Positions 20,454 through 29,589 of a stretch of 64,000 nt of DNA are shown here, in pieces; position 1 is the first letter of the stretch; each line of letters starts with the position of its first letter. The notes beneath the pieces are model-generated. The model saw only the letters and a list, made by a program, of their open reading frames with translations. It ran no database searches and was not told the DNA's origin. The position numbers were made by a program, and so were the translations under genes. Source of the stretch: Microvirga massiliensis (GTDB lineage: Bacteria > Pseudomonadota > Alphaproteobacteria > Rhizobiales > Beijerinckiaceae); NCBI RefSeq assembly GCF_001006805.1, contig NZ_LN811352.1:680454-744453 (forward strand). Direction: 5' to 3'.

Positions 20454-21218
20454 TCAGATCTCTCCCCCGGCGATCGCGATTGCCTGGCCCGTCACCGACC
20501 GCGCACCCATGCCGCATAGCCACAGTACGGCATCCGCGATCTCGGGAGGGTCGATCAGTCGCTTCTGGGGATTTCCGCTGACGAGTTCCTGGAGGATATC
20601 GTCTCGGCTCCGCCCTGTCTTCGCAGCGATGCGCTCGGTGCTCTCGGCAACGAGATCGGTATCGGTGTAGCCGGGGCAGACTGCATTCACGGTGACTCCT
20701 GTCATGGCGCACTCCACTGCGAGAGAGCGCACTAGGCCGATCACTGCGTGTTTTGCCATGCAGTATGCCGATACGTAGGGATAACCCTTCAGACCGGCGG
20801 TCGAGGCGATCGTGATGATCCGCCCGAAGCCTGCTTCGATCATCGACGGCAGAACGGCATGGATGCTATGCACCACGCCGAACAGATTGACGTCGAGCAT
20901 CCGCTGGATCAGAGCGGGATTGGTGCGACCGAACGGGGCAGAGGACGCTTGGCCGGCATTCGCGATGAGGAGATCGACCGGCCCCGACTGTGCCACCGCA
21001 TCTTCGATGACCTTCCGGAAGGTGTCGGGCTCGGTCACGTCCGCCACAAAGCCGGCATGGGCTTCCCGGGCGCCGATTACCGCGTCGATGGCAACGGGAT
21101 CCCGGCCCAGGATCGTGACGATCGCGCCTGCTCCGGCGAGCCGTGCCGCAATCGCTCGGCCGATCCCTCGCGAGCCGCCGGTTACGAGTGCGTGCCGGCC
21201 GTCGACACCGAACGTCAT
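20454..21218 (-). CDS. Short-chain dehydrogenase, likely 3-hydroxyacyl-CoA dehydrogenase
   Basis: 254 residues from 21218 (MTFGVDGRHALVTGGSRGIG); the longer open frame upstream covers the promoter region and the operator. SDR motifs are TGGSRGIGRAIAARL (cofactor), LIANAG, and the catalytic TIASTAG ... SAYCMAKHAVIGLVRS (Tyr-x3-Lys). The NAD(P)-dependent oxidation of a hydroxyl in the ring-derived CoA ester is a good guess from the operon, since analogous anthranilate clusters include such an enzyme. It is the first gene of the operon. Confidence 0.9.
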   Translation of the reverse strand: MTFGVDGRHALVTGGSRGIGRAIAARLAGAGAIVTILGRDPVAIDAVIGAREAHAGFVADVTEPDTFRKVIEDAVAQSGPVDLLIANAGQASSAPFGRTNPALIQRMLDVNLFGVVHSIHAVLPSMIEAGFGRIITIASTAGLKGYPYVSAYCMAKHAVIGLVRSLAVECAMTGVTVNAVCPGYTDTDLVAESTERIAAKTGRSRDDILQELVSGNPQKRLIDPPEIADAVLWLCGMGARSVTGQAIAIAGGEI

Positions 21219-21265
21219 CCGTGCGCCCTCTCTCGGGAAGTTTTCCCTTGTCCGCGCTTCACGGC

Positions 21266-21285
21266 ATATTTTAAGCTTCAAACAA
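21266..21285. promoter_or_regulatory. Putative MarR operator 1 (palindrome on AAGCTT)
   Basis: ATATTTTAAGCTTCAAACAA lies 48 bp upstream of the SDR start and about 170 bp upstream of the rightward binding-protein gene, so it may control both. It shares the core TTTAAGCTT-AAACAA with the site at 29001, which lies 44 bp upstream of the flavin fusion enzyme. The matching sequence and the matching distance to both leftward genes argue for one regulator. Confidence 0.6.
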
Positions 21286-21453
21286 TTTCTGGCAATCCGG
21301 ATTTGGCGGTTGCGCGAAGGGGCTGGCTTGGAGCCGAAATCCGGGCCACGATGCCGTCCGGATCCGGAACGGGCGGCCTTTTGCAACGGCCGGATCGAAC
21401 CAGGGCAGGCGCAGGTCAACTGCGCAGGGATCAGCCAAATGGGGAGCATCGTA

Positions 21454-22626
21454 ATGCGTGTGACACTCGGGACTGCAGCACTGACGGCGCTGCTCGGCCT
21501 CACCTCGGCGGCGCAAGCTCAGGAGAAGCTGAAGATCGGCCTCCTCCTCACGTTGTCCGGACCTTCGGCCGTCCTCGGCCAACAGGCGCGTGACGGATTC
21601 AACCTCGCCGTGAAGGATCTGGGCGGGAAGCTCGGGGGACGCGAGATCGATGTCCTCGTCGTGGATGACGAGTTGAAGCCGGATGTCGCCGTCACGAAGG
21701 CGAAGGGCCTCGTCGAACGGGATCACGTCGACTTCGTGGTCGGTCCGATTTTCTCGAACGTCGCAGTCGCGGCCCACAAGCCCATCGTCGACTCCAACAC
21801 GTTCTTCATCAGCCCGAATGCCGGTCCTTCCAACCTTGCCGGCCGCAACTGCAGCCCGTTCTTCTTCGCGACCTCCTATCAGAACGACCAGAACCACGAG
21901 GTTCTCGGAAAGGTCGCTCAGGATCGCGGCTACAAGCGCGTCTACCTGCTCGCGCCGAACTATCAGGCCGGCAAGGATGCGCTGGCCGGCTTCAAGCGGC
22001 ACTACAAAGGTGAGATCGTCGAGGAATCCTATACGCCTCTCAACACGCTCGACTTCCAGGCGGAGCTCGCCAAGATCGCCGCGTTGAGCCCCGATGCGAT
22101 CTTCACCTTCATGCCGGGCGGCATGGGCGTGAATCTCGTCAAGCAGTATCGCGCGGCCGGCCTTGCCGATCGCATCCCGTTCCTGTCTGCCTTCACGGTC
22201 GATGAATCGACCTTGCCCGCCCAGCAGGATGCAGCCATCGGAATGTTCGGCGGATCCAACTGGGCCCCCAACCTCGATACGCCGCAAAACAAGAAGTTCG
22301 TCGAGAGCTACGAGGCGGCCTATAGCTCGGTCCCGGGCTCTTATGCCATGCACGCCTACGACACCGCTCTCCTGATCGACAGCGCCGTTCGCACGACCGG
22401 AGGGAAGACCGATGACAAGGACGCCCTGCGCGACGCCATTCGCAAGGCGGACTTCAAATCGCTGCGGGGAGATTTCAAGTTCGGCGCCAATGGCTTCCCG
22501 ATCCAGGACTTCTATCTCGTGAAGGCGGCCAAGCGGCCGGATGGGAAGTTCCAGACGGAGATCGTCGAGAAGGTCTTCGACGACTATACCGACACCTATG
22601 CGAAAGAGTGCAAGGCGACCCAGTGA
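21454..22626 (+). CDS. Branched-chain amino acid/aromatic-type ABC transporter substrate-binding protein
   Basis: 390 residues from the ATG at 21454, chosen because GGGGAG lies 7 bp upstream and the protein then begins with a good signal peptide (MRVTLGTAALTALLGLTS, cut near AQA). The type-1 periplasmic fold starts at LKIGLLLTLSGPSAVLGQQA and includes FVVGPIFSNVAVAAHKPIV. Family members bind branched-chain amino acids, but several deliver aromatic acids. Placement opposite the MarR/CoA-ligase operon and before a complete Liv permease-ATPase set suggests uptake of the aromatic substrate (for example 2-aminobenzoate), which is inference. Confidence 0.9.
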   Translation: MRVTLGTAALTALLGLTSAAQAQEKLKIGLLLTLSGPSAVLGQQARDGFNLAVKDLGGKLGGREIDVLVVDDELKPDVAVTKAKGLVERDHVDFVVGPIFSNVAVAAHKPIVDSNTFFISPNAGPSNLAGRNCSPFFFATSYQNDQNHEVLGKVAQDRGYKRVYLLAPNYQAGKDALAGFKRHYKGEIVEESYTPLNTLDFQAELAKIAALSPDAIFTFMPGGMGVNLVKQYRAAGLADRIPFLSAFTVDESTLPAQQDAAIGMFGGSNWAPNLDTPQNKKFVESYEAAYSSVPGSYAMHAYDTALLIDSAVRTTGGKTDDKDALRDAIRKADFKSLRGDFKFGANGFPIQDFYLVKAAKRPDGKFQTEIVEKVFDDYTDTYAKECKATQ

Positions 22627-22636
22627 CGGTGAAAGC

Positions 22637-22663
22637 GCGGGGCCGGCATAAAGCCGGCCCCGC
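22637..22663 (+). terminator. GC-rich hairpin between binding-protein and permease genes
   Basis: GCGGGGCCGGC (22637-22647) and its exact complement (22653-22663) flank a 5-nt ATAAA loop just after the binding-protein stop. There is no T-run, so it is more likely an attenuating or mRNA-stabilising hairpin that lets the binding protein be made in excess over the membrane subunits than a full terminator. Confidence 0.6.
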
Positions 22664-22710
22664 CTAGCTGTTCTTCGACAGCCTCGAACAGACCTTCAGA
22701 CCGTACCGGG

Positions 22711-23631
22711 ATGATCGCGACTCTTCTCCTCGTCCAGACCTTGAACGGTCTGCAGTTCGGGCTCATCCTGTTCCTGATCGCGGCAGGCCTGACCCTCGTC
22801 TTCGGGGTCATGGATTTCATCAATCTCGCGCACGGCGTCCAGTATATGGTGGGCGCGTATCTCGCGGCCGCATTTACCGCCTGGACCGGGAATTTCGGCT
22901 GGGGTCTCCTCCTCGCCCTCCCCTGCGCCCTCGTCTTCGGGCTGCTCCTCGAGGTGCTGATCTTCCGCCACCTCTACGACCGCGATCATCTCGATCAGGT
23001 TCTCGCCACGTTCGGGGTCATCCTGTTTCTCGATCAGGCCGTAAGATTCATCTGGGGCTCCGCCCCCCTGAATGTTCCCGTCCCCGACCTCCTGTCCGGC
23101 TCGGTCGAGATCGCGAGCGGCCTCCTCTACCCGATCTACCGCCTCGCGATCATCGCGGCGGGCCTCGGGGTCGCAGCCCTTTTGTACGTCGTCGTGCATC
23201 ACACGAGGCTCGGTATGCTCGTACGGGCGGGCGCCTCGAACGCGCCAATGGTGTCGGCGCTCGGCGTCGACATTCACCGTCTCTTCATGGTGGTTTTCGG
23301 GTTTGGCGCGATGCTGGCCGGGTTCGCCGGCGCCATGGTGGCGCCGATCCTCTCCGTAGAACCTGGCATGGGAGACAACATTCTCATCCTGGCCTTCGTG
23401 GTGATCGTCATCGGCGGGATCGGATCGATTCGTGGCGCCTTCATTGCGGCGCTCCTGATCGGCATCGTGGATACGGTCGGGCGCACTTTTGCACCGAACC
23501 TCCTGCGCCTACTACTGGATCCATCCACCGCCAGCCAGACGGGGCGGGCCATCGCGCCGATGCTTATCTATATCCTGATGGCCGCTGTGCTGTTCTTCCG
23601 ACCGGCCGGCCTGTTCCCGGCCAAGCGTTAG
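22711..23631 (+). CDS. LivH-type ABC permease
   Basis: 306 residues, strongly hydrophobic with about eight membrane segments. Typical LivH features are LNGLQFGLILFLIAAGLTLV at the N-terminus, GVMDFINLAHGVQYMVGAY, and near residue 190 the segment GASNAPMVSALGVDIHRLFM that contacts the ATPase. It pairs with the permease at 23641 to form the inner-membrane channel of the importer whose binding protein is encoded just upstream. Confidence 0.93.
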   Translation: MIATLLLVQTLNGLQFGLILFLIAAGLTLVFGVMDFINLAHGVQYMVGAYLAAAFTAWTGNFGWGLLLALPCALVFGLLLEVLIFRHLYDRDHLDQVLATFGVILFLDQAVRFIWGSAPLNVPVPDLLSGSVEIASGLLYPIYRLAIIAAGLGVAALLYVVVHHTRLGMLVRAGASNAPMVSALGVDIHRLFMVVFGFGAMLAGFAGAMVAPILSVEPGMGDNILILAFVVIVIGGIGSIRGAFIAALLIGIVDTVGRTFAPNLLRLLLDPSTASQTGRAIAPMLIYILMAAVLFFRPAGLFPAKR

Positions 23632-23640
23632 GAGAAATCC

Positions 23641-24618
23641 GTGCACGGCAATGCTGCATCGGCCGGTATGGCCGCCGCGAGACGCGTCGGGCGCGCCGAT
23701 ATCCTGGCTCTGGCGGTCTTCGGAGCCCTACTCCTGCTTCCGCTCGCCGCCGCCTACGGCGCACAGGCTTACACCCTCTCTCTCATGACGCGCGTCCTGG
23801 CTTTCGCGCTCGCAGCGATGTCGCTGGACCTGATACTCGGTTACGGGGCGCTCGTGAGCTTCGGTCATGCAGCCTTCATGGGCATCGGCGCCTATGCGGC
23901 CGGGATCCTGGCGAGCCACGGTATCGAGGAAACGACCATCCAGATTCCGGTCGCCATGCTGGCCGCCGGTCTTTTCGCCCTCGTGACCGGCGCGATCTCC
24001 CTGCGCACCAAGGGCGTCTATTTCATCATGATCACCCTGGCCTTCGGCCAGATGCTGTTCTTCCTCGCCACGTCGCTCGCCGCCTATGGCGGCGACGACG
24101 GGCTGACTCTGCCCGCCAGGAGCACGCTCTTCGGCACGTCCGTCCTCCAGAACGACGTCGTGTTCTACTATGCCGTTCTCGCCTGCGTCCTTGTCGTCTT
24201 TCTCCTGTTCCGCTCGCTTGTGAGCTCGCGCTTCGGCCGGGTGCTGCGGGCGACGCGGGAGAACGCCGTTCGTGTCGACGCAATCGGCTTTCATCCCTTT
24301 CGCTATCAGCTCACGGCCTACGTGATTTCCGGAATGGCGACGAGCCTCTCGGGCTTCCTCCTCGCCAATCAGACCGAGTTCGTCAGCCCGGCCTATATGA
24401 CCTGGCAGAGATCGGGCGAGCTGATCTTCATGGTGGTCCTCGGCGGGATGTCTTCGCTGATCGGCCCGATCCTGGGAGCCGGCGTTTTCCTTCTCATGGA
24501 GGAGCATCTTGCGGCACTGACGGAGCATTGGAAGATGATCTTCGGTCCCTTCCTCATCCTCGCGGTAATCTTCGCTCGCGGCGGTATTCTGAGCCTCTTC
24601 GGGCGGCGTGCGCCATGA
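23641..24618 (+). CDS. LivM-type ABC permease
   Basis: 325 residues from a GTG at 23641, supported by AGGAG 6 bp upstream. The LivM signature region LDLILGYGALVSFGHAAFMG is followed by further helices and by ATRENAVRVDAIGFHPFRYQ, the cytoplasmic ATPase-contact loop. It is 9 bp after the LivH-type gene and overlaps the LivG-type gene by 4 bp (ATGA), which implies coupled translation. Confidence 0.93.
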   Translation: MHGNAASAGMAAARRVGRADILALAVFGALLLLPLAAAYGAQAYTLSLMTRVLAFALAAMSLDLILGYGALVSFGHAAFMGIGAYAAGILASHGIEETTIQIPVAMLAAGLFALVTGAISLRTKGVYFIMITLAFGQMLFFLATSLAAYGGDDGLTLPARSTLFGTSVLQNDVVFYYAVLACVLVVFLLFRSLVSSRFGRVLRATRENAVRVDAIGFHPFRYQLTAYVISGMATSLSGFLLANQTEFVSPAYMTWQRSGELIFMVVLGGMSSLIGPILGAGVFLLMEEHLAALTEHWKMIFGPFLILAVIFARGGILSLFGRRAP

Positions 24619-25367
24619 CCGAACCGATCCTGCGGCTCGAGAATCTCCGCAAGAACTTTGGCGCCCTCGTCGTGACCGACCATGTCGATCTCGCCTTGCA
24701 TTCTGGTGAGTTGCACGCCGTGATCGGCCCGAACGGGGCTGGGAAAACCACGTTGCTTCACCAGATTTCCGGCCTCTTGAGATCCGATTCGGGCCGGATC
24801 TGGCTCGCGGGCGAGGATGTGAGCCACGCACCGATGCATGAGCGCGTCAGGCGAGGCCTCGCGCGCACGTTCCAGATTACATCGGTTCTCCCTGGCTTCT
24901 CGGCTCTCGAGAACGTTGCCCTCGCGGTCCAGGCGCGATCCGGATCGAGCTTTCGCTTCTTCGGAAACGCATCTCGCGAAGAGGAACTCAACCACCCTGC
25001 CCTCGCATGTCTCGAAGAGGTCGGGCTCGCCGCGCGGGCCCATGTTCCCGCCGGCCTCATGTCGCACGGCGAGAAGCGGCAACTCGAACTCGCTATTGCG
25101 CTCGCGACGAAACCTGGGGTTCTCCTGCTCGATGAGCCGCTCGCCGGCACCGGCCGGGAGGAATCCGAGCAGGTCGTCGCGACGCTCCGGCGTCTCAAGG
25201 CGCGAATGACCATCCTTCTCATCGAGCACGACATGGATGCCGTCTTTGCCTTGGCCGATCGTGTCAGCGTCCTCGTCTACGGACGCATGATCGCGACCGG
25301 GTCGCCCGAGCAGGTGCGCGCGAATTCCGAGGTTCGCGCTGCCTATCTCGGCGAGGAAGCCGCCTGA
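24615..25367 (+). CDS. LivG-type ABC ATPase
   Basis: 250 residues from 24615 (MTEPILRLENLRKNFGALVV). Walker A is GPNGAGKTTLL; the family-specific RTFQITSVLPGFSALENVAL follows. The signature is SHGEKRQLELAIALA in place of LSGGQ, as usual for LivG, and Walker B is VLLLDEPLAGTGREES. It forms the ATPase heterodimer with the next product. A TGATG overlap joins it to that gene. Confidence 0.93.
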   Translation: MTEPILRLENLRKNFGALVVTDHVDLALHSGELHAVIGPNGAGKTTLLHQISGLLRSDSGRIWLAGEDVSHAPMHERVRRGLARTFQITSVLPGFSALENVALAVQARSGSSFRFFGNASREEELNHPALACLEEVGLAARAHVPAGLMSHGEKRQLELAIALATKPGVLLLDEPLAGTGREESEQVVATLRRLKARMTILLIEHDMDAVFALADRVSVLVYGRMIATGSPEQVRANSEVRAAYLGEEAA

Positions 25368-26065
25368 TGCTGGCGGTCCGAAACCTTCAGGCGGGCTACG
25401 GGGCGGCGCAGGTATTATTCGATATCTCGTTCGAGATCGGCCGCGGAGAAGTCGTGACGCTTCTCGGCCGGAACGGGATGGGCAAGACGACGACCGTTCG
25501 GTCTATCATGGGCCTGCTGCGCCCGAAGGCCGGCGAAGTTCGATTCGAGGAGAGCCTGCTCAGCGGCCTCCCGCCCTACCGCATTGCGCAGCATGGGATC
25601 GGACTGGTTCCGGAGGGCCGACAGGTTTTTCCGACCCTGACGGTCGAAGAGAACCTCGCCGCCACCGCCGCAAATCGCAAGGGGACTGGGCGGTGGACTC
25701 TCCCGGAAGTTTACGCGTTGTTTCCGCGCCTGCACGAGCGCCGCGGCAATCTCGGATCGCAACTCTCCGGGGGTGAGCAGCAAATGCTGGCGATCGGCCG
25801 CGCGTTGATGACGAATCCGAGACTGGTAATCCTCGACGAGGCCACGGAGGGGCTGGCTCCTCTGATCCGCGCCGAGATCTGGTCCTGCCTCAAACATCTG
25901 AAGGACGAAGGACATGCGATCCTCGTCATCGACAAGAACGTCGACGCGCTCCTGCCTCTGGCGGACCGCCACGTGATCATCGAGAAGGGCCGATCCGTCT
26001 GGAGTGGAAGCAGCGCCGAACTCGCAGGCGACCCATCACTGAAGGACCGCTTCCTTCACGTATAG
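25367..26065 (+). CDS. LivF-type ABC ATPase
   Basis: 232 residues. Walker A GRNGMGKTTTVRSIMGLL, the LivF segment HGIGLVPEGRQVFPTLTVEENL, signature LSGGEQQMLAIGRAL and Walker B LVILDEATEGLAPLI are all intact. It is the last gene of the five-gene importer that runs from 21454. Confidence 0.94.
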   Translation: MLAVRNLQAGYGAAQVLFDISFEIGRGEVVTLLGRNGMGKTTTVRSIMGLLRPKAGEVRFEESLLSGLPPYRIAQHGIGLVPEGRQVFPTLTVEENLAATAANRKGTGRWTLPEVYALFPRLHERRGNLGSQLSGGEQQMLAIGRALMTNPRLVILDEATEGLAPLIRAEIWSCLKHLKDEGHAILVIDKNVDALLPLADRHVIIEKGRSVWSGSSAELAGDPSLKDRFLHV

Positions 26066-26602
26066 TCCTGTCCAACTGCGTATTCGGACCAAGCCGAGGG
26101 CGGCGTTGGCACTTTCCGTGTATCGTTGCGTAGTTGAGGCCAGCCTGACTTGGACCTGAAGACGACAAACTGTCTGCACAGAGGGATAGGGTGCGTGGTG
26201 GAGGGAGCCACCCTGTCCGACCCGGCTTCAACCCGCTGAAATCGAGATCCACAGCACGACGTGCTGTCGCCGGTCCCTCGCACTTTCTCAGTCTGCGACC
26301 GGAACTCGCGCTTCACTATTCCGTTACTGATCCGATTGAAGTTGAGGCTGGCGATGAACGGATCCCAAGAACATGCAATGAAAGCTGAACAGGGCAACGT
26401 TAGCGTGAGTGAACCAAACTGGGGGCGTGCATTACTTGGTTTTGTTTTGTCCACGACAGCTACGTGCATGCTGCTCGTACTTCTGCAAGGCGTCTGAACG
26501 GATTTTCGCCAAATGCGCAAAGATTACTGGCCGGGTGGAGCCTCATGCTCGAACGGAGCAGATCGGACGAAAGCGATCAGTCGCTGGAAACCTCGCTCGC
26601 CA
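26066..26602. other. Intergenic stretch without a confident gene
   Basis: 537 bp between the convergent Liv operon and the flavin fusion gene, visibly richer in A/T than its surroundings. One short frame (26354-26497, 47 residues) would encode a peptide with a hydrophobic end (ALLGFVLSTTATCMLLVLLQ), but its third codon positions are not GC-rich as in neighbouring genes. I see no repeat, RNA structure or terminator with a T-run here. Confidence 0.4.
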
Positions 26603-28957
26603 TCACTCCGCAGCAAGCGGCTTCCGGTCTGCCGACAAGCTGAGTTCCGCGCGCGTCCTCGGGCGGGCCTTCTGGCGCAACTCCTCCATGTCCTGCCTGT
26701 CGCGGACCGAGTTCCGGAAGATCTGGTCCCGCCCTGGGCGATATTGCGGAGGACAATGGATCCCGGCGGCGCCGTACCAGGCCGCCGCCCGCATGACCAT
26801 GAACGGATCCACGAGATGCGGGCGTCCGAGTGCAACGAGGTCCGCCCGGCCGGCGGCCAGGATCGTATTGACCTGATCGGCGGTCGTGATGTTCCCAACG
26901 CACATCGTGGCAACCTGCGCCTCGTTGCGGATCTGGTCGGAGAACGGTGTTTGGAACATGCGCCCGAAGACCGGGCGGGCATCTCGCACCGTCTGCCCCG
27001 TTGAAACGTCGACCAGATCGACGCCGTGCTCGGCAAAGGCGCGAGCGACTTCCACGGAATCCTCGCCCGTGATTCCCCCCTCGGCCCAATCGGTGGCCGA
27101 GATGCGAATGGACATCGGCTTGTGGGCAGGCCAGACGCTGCGGAGCGCGTCAAAGACCTCGAGCGGAAAGCGAAGGCGATGGTCGAGCGAGCCGCCGTAT
27201 TCGTCGGTGCGCCGGTTCGTCAGCGGCGAGATGAAGCTTGCAAGAAGGTAACCGTGCGCGCAGTGGAGTTCGAGCATATCGAACCCTGCGCGTTCGGCCC
27301 GGCAGGCGGAAGCCACGAAATCGTCCTTGATGCGGTCCATCTCCGCTCGGGTGATTTCACGCGGCACCTGGCTGTCCGGGAAGTAGGGAATCGGCGAGGC
27401 GGAGCAAATCTCCCAGGCTCCATTTTCCAGGGGACGGTCCATTCCCTCCCACATGAGCTTGGTCGCGCCCTTGCGTCCTGAATGACCGAGCTGCAGGCAG
27501 AACTTGGCGGCTGTGTGGGTGTGGACGAATTCCACGATCCTCTTCCAGGCTAGTTCCTGCTCGTCATTCCAGAGCCCGGTGCAGCCCGACGTGATCCGCG
27601 CATCGGGAGAGACGCAGGTCATCTCGGTGAACACCAGGCCCGCCCCGCCGGTTGCGCGGGAGCCGTAGTGGACGAGATGCCAATCACCCGGAACGCCGTC
27701 CACGGCGGAATACATATCCATGGGCGAAACGACGACGCGATTCGAAACGGTCATCTCGCGCAGCCGGAAAGGCTGGAACATCGGCACGACCGGATTTTCG
27801 GTCTCAACTGCCGGGTCGTGCCGCTTTGCCTGGCGGGCGAAGGCCCGGTCGACCTGCGCCACGAATTCTGGCGCCCGCAGCCGCAGGTTATCGTAGGTGA
27901 TGGCCTTGGCGCGCGTCATCACGCCGAACGCGAACTGAACCGGATCGAAGTTCAGGAAGCGCGCGACATGCTCGAACCAGACCAGGGAGACGTTTGCGGC
28001 GTGCTGGGTCTTCTCGACCTCCTCGCGCCGGCCGGCTTCGTAGAGGGCAAGCGCCCGATCTACCCTATCCTCGCCACGGAACGCGTCGGCCAGCGCGATG
28101 GCATCCTCCATGGCAAGTTTCGTTCCCGAGCCGATCGAGAAATGCGCCGTCGCCTTGGCGTCACCGATCAGGACCTTGTTTCCGAGCACCCAGTGCTTGT
28201 TGCGGATCATTGGGAAGTTGCGCCAGATGGACCGGTTCGTGAGCACCGGGTGCCCCTTCAGGAACCAGCCGAAGATTCGCTCCATCATGCGTGCCGAGGC
28301 CGCCTCGTCCATGGCGGGCAGACCTGCTCTCTCGAAGGTAGCCGGGTCCGTTTCGAACACCCAGGTCGAGCGCCCAGCCTCATATTGATAGGCATGCGCG
28401 ATAAACGGACCCCACTCGGTCTCCTGGAAAATGAAGGTGAACGCATCGAGCGGGCGCGTGGAACCCATCCAGGTGAACTTGTTGGGCCTGAGATCGACTT
28501 CGGGTTCGAAATGAGCCGCGTAGCGTTCCCGGAACCGGCTGTTGATGCCGTCCGCCACCACAACCAGATCGGCGTCCGCAAAGGTCTCCTCGTCGTCAAC
28601 GTCCGCCTCGAAGACCAGGCGCACACCGAGTTCGCGCGCGCGCTCCTGGAGGATCAGCAGGAGGGTCCGGCGCGAGCAGCCGCAGAAGCCATTGCCTCCG
28701 ATGCGGTGCTCGGTGCCGTGGAAATGTATCTCGATGTCATCCCAATAGGCGAATTCCTGTGTGATGCGCCGGTAGCTCGGGAGATCGACATTTTCGAAAT
28801 TGTCGAGCGTGGCATCCGAGAAGACGACGCCGAACCCGAATGTGTCATCGGCCCGATTACGCTCGTACACGACAATGTCCGCCGTGCTGCGCTGCTTCTT
28901 CATCAGGATGGCGAAATACAGGCCGGCGGGTCCTCCGCCGATCACGGCAATCTTCAT
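26603..28957 (-). CDS. Flavin monooxygenase / OYE-type reductase fusion (2-aminobenzoyl-CoA monooxygenase/reductase or salicylyl-CoA 5-hydroxylase type)
   Basis: 784 residues from 28957 ([20 protein letters not shown]). Residues about 1-375 are a group-A FAD monooxygenase (GGGPAGLY dinucleotide motif; [36 protein letters not shown], the GD motif). Residues about 395-770 are an Old-Yellow-Enzyme-type NADH:flavin oxidoreductase ([40 protein letters not shown]). This fusion is the hallmark of enzymes that hydroxylate and then reduce an aromatic CoA ester. The acyl-CoA dehydrogenase, hydratase, SDR and RidA genes nearby, and the absence of a gentisate dioxygenase, favour the 2-aminobenzoyl-CoA enzyme over the salicylyl-CoA one. 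The start is set by the family motif; the open frame further upstream lies toward the operator at 29001. Confidence 0.9.
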   Translation of the reverse strand: MKIAVIGGGPAGLYFAILMKKQRSTADIVVYERNRADDTFGFGVVFSDATLDNFENVDLPSYRRITQEFAYWDDIEIHFHGTEHRIGGNGFCGCSRRTLLLILQERARELGVRLVFEADVDDEETFADADLVVVADGINSRFRERYAAHFEPEVDLRPNKFTWMGSTRPLDAFTFIFQETEWGPFIAHAYQYEAGRSTWVFETDPATFERAGLPAMDEAASARMMERIFGWFLKGHPVLTNRSIWRNFPMIRNKHWVLGNKVLIGDAKATAHFSIGSGTKLAMEDAIALADAFRGEDRVDRALALYEAGRREEVEKTQHAANVSLVWFEHVARFLNFDPVQFAFGVMTRAKAITYDNLRLRAPEFVAQVDRAFARQAKRHDPAVETENPVVPMFQPFRLREMTVSNRVVVSPMDMYSAVDGVPGDWHLVHYGSRATGGAGLVFTEMTCVSPDARITSGCTGLWNDEQELAWKRIVEFVHTHTAAKFCLQLGHSGRKGATKLMWEGMDRPLENGAWEICSASPIPYFPDSQVPREITRAEMDRIKDDFVASACRAERAGFDMLELHCAHGYLLASFISPLTNRRTDEYGGSLDHRLRFPLEVFDALRSVWPAHKPMSIRISATDWAEGGITGEDSVEVARAFAEHGVDLVDVSTGQTVRDARPVFGRMFQTPFSDQIRNEAQVATMCVGNITTADQVNTILAAGRADLVALGRPHLVDPFMVMRAAAWYGAAGIHCPPQYRPGRDQIFRNSVRDRQDMEELRQKARPRTRAELSLSADRKPLAAE

Positions 28958-29000
28958 CGCCTGCTCCGGTCCTGGCCAGTTTACACCGGCCCATTGCAAA

Positions 29001-29020
29001 TTGATTTAAGCTTAAAACAA
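29001..29020. promoter_or_regulatory. Putative MarR operator 2 (near-perfect palindrome)
   Basis: TTGATTTAAGCTTAAAACAA is a 20-bp inverted repeat with one mismatched pair, centred on AAGCTT. It lies 44 bp upstream of the flavin fusion gene start, the same arrangement as the site at 21266 upstream of the SDR. It is the better conserved of the two sites. Confidence 0.68.
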
Positions 29021-29096
29021 TTTGGCGAACAAGCAGGCGGCCAGCTGCCCATGAGAGCCCAATTTCAGGGCGCTACGCCGGACGGAGCGCAGGCCA

Positions 29097-29261
29097 TTAC
29101 TTTCTGTCCGGTGATGGCTCCACTTGTGGCGAGTCCCGCGGATCCATGAGCGGGCTGGTAGGCTTCACGTCATCGCGCTTGTCTTGCCGCTCTCTCGACG
29201 GGTCCGGAGACTTCGGAGCCGGCCCGGGTGCCGGCCGTGGAACCATATCCTTGTTGGTCAT
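29097..29261 (-). CDS. Small proline-rich hydrophilic protein (54 residues), unknown function
   Basis: A short frame from 29261 (MTNKDMVPRPAPGPAPKSPD) to a TAA at 29097. It is rich in Pro, Asp, Lys and Ser, has no Cys and no hydrophobic segment, and is probably intrinsically disordered. Evidence that it is real: a ribosome site (AGGG 8-9 bp upstream of the ATG), codons ending mostly in G or C, and an EcfG-type promoter at 29404-29429 reading toward it. The leader would be about 135 nt. Its place at the edge of the stress island suggests a stress-induced protein; no family is recognised. Confidence 0.6.
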   Translation of the reverse strand: MTNKDMVPRPAPGPAPKSPDPSRERQDKRDDVKPTSPLMDPRDSPQVEPSPDRK

Positions 29262-29403
29262 GCGTCAACACCCTTTCAAACAGATCTGCACGTCTCAGCG
29301 GCAGATCGAATTTTGCGAACGGTCCCGCGGCTACCGCGGCGCTGCAGGCCTCACGCGACCTCAAGACCAACAGGTTCGGCCTCCACATGCCGGTCGGTGC
29401 GCC

Positions 29404-29429
29404 AACGCGACGAGAAAAGCGACGGTTCC
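29404..29429 (-). promoter_or_regulatory. EcfG-type promoter (GGAAC-N17-CGTT)
   Basis: On the reverse strand, -35 GGAAC (29429-29425) and -10 CGTT (29407-29404) are separated by 17 bp, matching the alphaproteobacterial general-stress sigma factor consensus. It reads toward the 54-residue gene starting at 29261 and forms a divergent pair with the promoter at 29528. Confidence 0.65.
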
Positions 29430-29527
29430 AAGCTTTCGGCGACCTAGCTTGCGGAAAGGTTGTACTTAGAAGGTGCCCTAAGCTTTTCGACTACTTGGCA
29501 TCCTTGGAAAAGCCCAGTTGTTTTTCC

Positions 29528-29552
29528 GGAACCAAGGCAGTTGAGCGCGGTT
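29528..29552 (+). promoter_or_regulatory. EcfG-type promoter (GGAAC-N16-GGTT)
   Basis: -35 GGAAC at 29528-29532 and -10 GGTT at 29549-29552 with a 16-bp spacer. Transcription would start near 29559, about 30 bp before the KGG-protein start at 29590. Confidence 0.7.
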
Positions 29553-29589
29553 GTTCAAGTCTCTAGGTCGAATTGCCAAGGAGGCGGAT

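Noticed and set aside
26354-26497. 47-residue frame with a hydrophobic C-terminus
   Set aside because: Looks like a membrane peptide, but codon use is unlike the neighbours and the ribosome site is poor; mentioned only in the intergenic entry.
29236-29260. Further GGAAC sequence as a possible EcfG promoter
   Set aside because: No CGTT-like -10 at 16 or 17 bp; the same holds for GGAAC at 29916, 32167, 32953 and 35146.
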